Below are positions 5,795 to 7,261 of a stretch of DNA of 7,261 nucleotides, one piece after another; position 1 is the stretch's first letter; every line of letters begins with the position of its first letter. This stretch comes from an uncultured Clostridia bacterium (GTDB lineage Bacteria > Bacillota > Clostridia > Christensenellales > UBA1242). The DNA lies in contig CALDMJ010000127.1 in the NCBI GenBank assembly GCA_937914725.1, positions 1-7,261 of the forward strand. The letters are read 5' to 3'. The notes beneath the pieces are model-generated. The model had not been told where the DNA came from. It worked only from the letters and a program-made list of their open reading frames with translations, and did not search any database. Position numbers and translations under genes: made by a program.

Positions 5795-6868
5795 ATGGAT
5801 TATGAAGATAATAGGTTTATAACAAGCACAAAAAAGATGACCGATATTGATGTTGAAAATAGTTTGCGACCAACTACGCTAAACGATTATGTCGGTCAGT
5901 CGAAACTCAAGCAAAATTTGCGAATCTACATTGAAGCTGCCAAAAGCCGCAAAGAGCCACTTGACCACGTCTTGTTGTTTGGACCGCCGGGGTTAGGTAA
6001 AACTACGCTCTCGCATATCATCGCAAGCGAACTCGGCACGCAACTCAAAATCACCAGCGGACCCGCAATAGAACATGCTGCCGACCTTGCTGCAATTTTG
6101 ACAAATCTCGGCAAAAACGATGTCCTTTTCATCGATGAAATTCACAGATTGAACCGCGCCGTCGAAGAAATTTTGTACCCCGCTATGGAAGATTTTGCCC
6201 TCGACTTTGTCGTCGGCAAAGGCCCCAGCGCACGTAGTATGCGTTTGAAAATCCAGCCGTTTACGCTGATAGGCGCAACAACCCGCGCAGGTATGATAAC
6301 TGGGCCACTTCGTGATAGATTCGGTGTTTTGGCGCGTCTTGAAATGTATAATGAGCGTGAACTCGCCGAAATTTTGCGCCGTAGCGCAAATATCTTGAAC
6401 ATCCATATTGATGAGGATGCCAGCATTGAAATTGCCAAGCGCTCCCGCGGAACGCCGCGCCTTGCAAACCGCTTGCTAAAGCGCGTCCGCGACTTTGCCG
6501 AAGTCGTAGGGCAAGGCGTAATCGACCTACAAATGGCGCAAAAGGCGCTCAATATGATGGAAGTCGACGAACTCGGGCTCGACTATACCGACCGCAAAAT
6601 TTTGCGTACAATCATCGAAAAGTTTGACGGAGGCCCCGTCGGGCTTGACACGCTCTCCGCATCAACTGGGGAAGAAGCAACAACTCTCGAGGATGTCTTT
6701 GAGCCATACTTGTTGCAACTTGCGTTCATAGCGCGCACAAATCGCGGACGTGTCGCACTCCCGCGTGCCTATGATCACCTCGGCATCAGTATCGACAAGG
6801 ACAAAAAACAGGAACTTGAGGAACTAGAAAAATTGGTTCAAGCAGTCGATGCTACTACCGAAAACTAA
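5795..6868 (+). CDS. ruvB: Holliday junction branch-migration ATPase RuvB
   Basis: A 357-residue AAA+ motor that pumps DNA through the RuvA-bound junction. Residues 24-34 have the typical LRPTTLNDYVG lead-in. Walker A is GPPGLGKTT (63-71), Walker B VLFIDEIHRL (110-119), sensor 1 IGATTR (159-164), the arginine-finger region GPLRDRFG (170-177), and sensor 2 RGTPRLANRLLKRVRDFA (218-235). The C-terminal winged helix includes LGLDYTDRKIL (260-270), the GGPVGLDTLSASTGEE block, and the ending RGRVALPRAYDHLG. I chose ATG 5795 because MDYEDNRFIT fits the family. A TTG at 5783 would add MGKN. Neither has a clear Shine-Dalgarno; GGGT at 5785-5788 is the best candidate. All functional residues are present. 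Confidence 0.97.
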   Translation: MDYEDNRFITSTKKMTDIDVENSLRPTTLNDYVGQSKLKQNLRIYIEAAKSRKEPLDHVLLFGPPGLGKTTLSHIIASELGTQLKITSGPAIEHAADLAAILTNLGKNDVLFIDEIHRLNRAVEEILYPAMEDFALDFVVGKGPSARSMRLKIQPFTLIGATTRAGMITGPLRDRFGVLARLEMYNERELAEILRRSANILNIHIDEDASIEIAKRSRGTPRLANRLLKRVRDFAEVVGQGVIDLQMAQKALNMMEVDELGLDYTDRKILRTIIEKFDGGPVGLDTLSASTGEEATTLEDVFEPYLLQLAFIARTNRGRVALPRAYDHLGISIDKDKKQELEELEKLVQAVDATTEN

Positions 6869-6907
6869 TTGTGCAGCGCGATTTGGTCGTTAAAGAATAA
6901 CCTCTAA

Positions 6908-6912
6908 AAGGA
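6908..6912 (+). promoter_or_regulatory. Ribosome binding site for tgt
   Basis: AAGGA sits 6 nt before ATG 6919, within the 50-base gap after ruvB. It supports the tgt start. Confidence 0.65.
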
Positions 6913-6918
6913 AAACAT

Positions 6919-7261
6919 ATGAGAGAAAGAAACAAAAATTTTAGTTATGAAGTCGTCCACGAATGCGCTCAAACAGGTGCGCGCATCGGGCGTCTAACAA
7001 CGCCGCACGGTGTAATCGAAACGCCCGTATATATGCCTGTCGGTACACAAGCAACGGTCAAAACAATGACGCCAAAGCAAGTCGAAGAATGCGGTGCGCA
7101 AATCATTCTTGCAAACACATATCACTTGTTCTTGCGACCGGGTGAAGCAACAGTCAAAAAGGCAGGTGGGTTGCACGACTTTATGAACTGGCACAAGCCG
7201 ATTTTAACCGACAGCGGCGGTTATCAGGTTTTTTCATTGACAACAATGAAAAAACGTAATG
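6919..7261 (+). CDS. tgt: Queuine/preQ1 tRNA-guanine transglycosylase, 3' partial
   Basis: The first 114 codons of a gene whose family is usually about 370-380 residues; the rest lies beyond the window. The enzyme swaps G34 in the anticodon of tRNAs with GUN anticodons for a 7-deazaguanine base, the key step toward queuosine. Visible family blocks are FSYEVVHECAQTGARIGRL, TPHGVIETPVYMPVGTQATVK, ILANTYHLFLRPG (63-75), and DSGGYQVFSL (98-107), where D98 corresponds to the conserved substrate-binding and catalytic Asp (Asp102 in the Zymomonas enzyme). The zinc-binding C-terminal part is not in view. The gene follows ruvB by 50 nt with no terminator between them. In many Firmicutes queA lies between ruvB and tgt, but here it does not. 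Confidence 0.95.
   Translation, partial: MRERNKNFSYEVVHECAQTGARIGRLTTPHGVIETPVYMPVGTQATVKTMTPKQVEECGAQIILANTYHLFLRPGEATVKKAGGLHDFMNWHKPILTDSGGYQVFSLTTMKKRN
7228..7255. repeat. Perfect 12-bp inverted repeat inside tgt
   Basis: GTTTTTTCATTG (7228-7239) and CAATGAAAAAAC (7244-7255) are exact reverse complements around ACAA. They fall in coding sequence just after the DSGGYQ motif, over codons for V-F-S-L-T-T-M-K-K-R. The transcript could form a 12-bp AU-rich hairpin. Whether it has a role is unknown. Chance plus constrained codons is possible. Confidence 0.5.

Noticed and set aside
6142..6552. 136-codon antisense frame opposite ruvB (and overlapping 5993-6406)
   Set aside because: Shadow of the AAA+ coding sequence: Arg/Ser-rich, low-complexity translation without family features.

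Overview
The window looks like chromosomal DNA from a low-G+C Bacillota (Firmicutes), most likely an uncultured, gut-type clostridial lineage. This is inferred from three things: the order yebC-ruvC-ruvA-ruvB-tgt, purine-rich Shine-Dalgarno sites (AGGAG, AAGGA) in front of most genes, and a BspA-like leucine-rich-repeat protein of the kind common in gut Clostridia. All recognisable genes are on the + strand, and no gene-free gap exceeds about 170 bases.

Bases 1-1688 hold the 3' part of a large gene that enters from outside the window. The visible N-terminus has BspA-type (LRR_5) repeats. A long helical middle follows, then a C-terminal domain with a Cys-Gly-Cys-Cys / Gly-Gly-Ala-Gly-Glu signature. 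I recognise that domain as a recurrent but poorly characterised module, not as an enzyme of known function.

Bases 1721-2952 hold a decayed ABC exporter. The long open frame (from 1795) keeps four membrane helices and the second half of the nucleotide-binding domain. Helices 5-6, the Walker A motif and the Q-loop are gone through an apparently in-frame internal deletion. Its original N-terminus can be traced upstream in another frame, behind a good ribosome binding site, a TAG stop and an A AAA AAG heptamer where a -1 shift restores the frame.

Bases 2953-3119 are intergenic and carry a perfect AT-rich palindrome (2984-3011), a possible operator, promoter element or weak terminator.

Bases 3120-7261 are a compact, probably co-transcribed housekeeping run: a SpoU/TrmH-type RNA 2'-O-methyltransferase, yebC (translation factor/regulator family), ruvC, ruvA, ruvB (Holliday-junction branch migration and resolution), and the first 114 codons of tgt (queuosine tRNA modification), cut by the window end. 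RuvA and RuvB form the branch-migration motor and RuvC cuts the junction. The methyltransferase, YebC and Tgt act on RNA or translation. The usual queA between ruvB and tgt is absent. I found no RNA genes, CRISPR arrays, insertion sequences or convincing rho-independent terminators. The most unusual material is in the first 3 kb.
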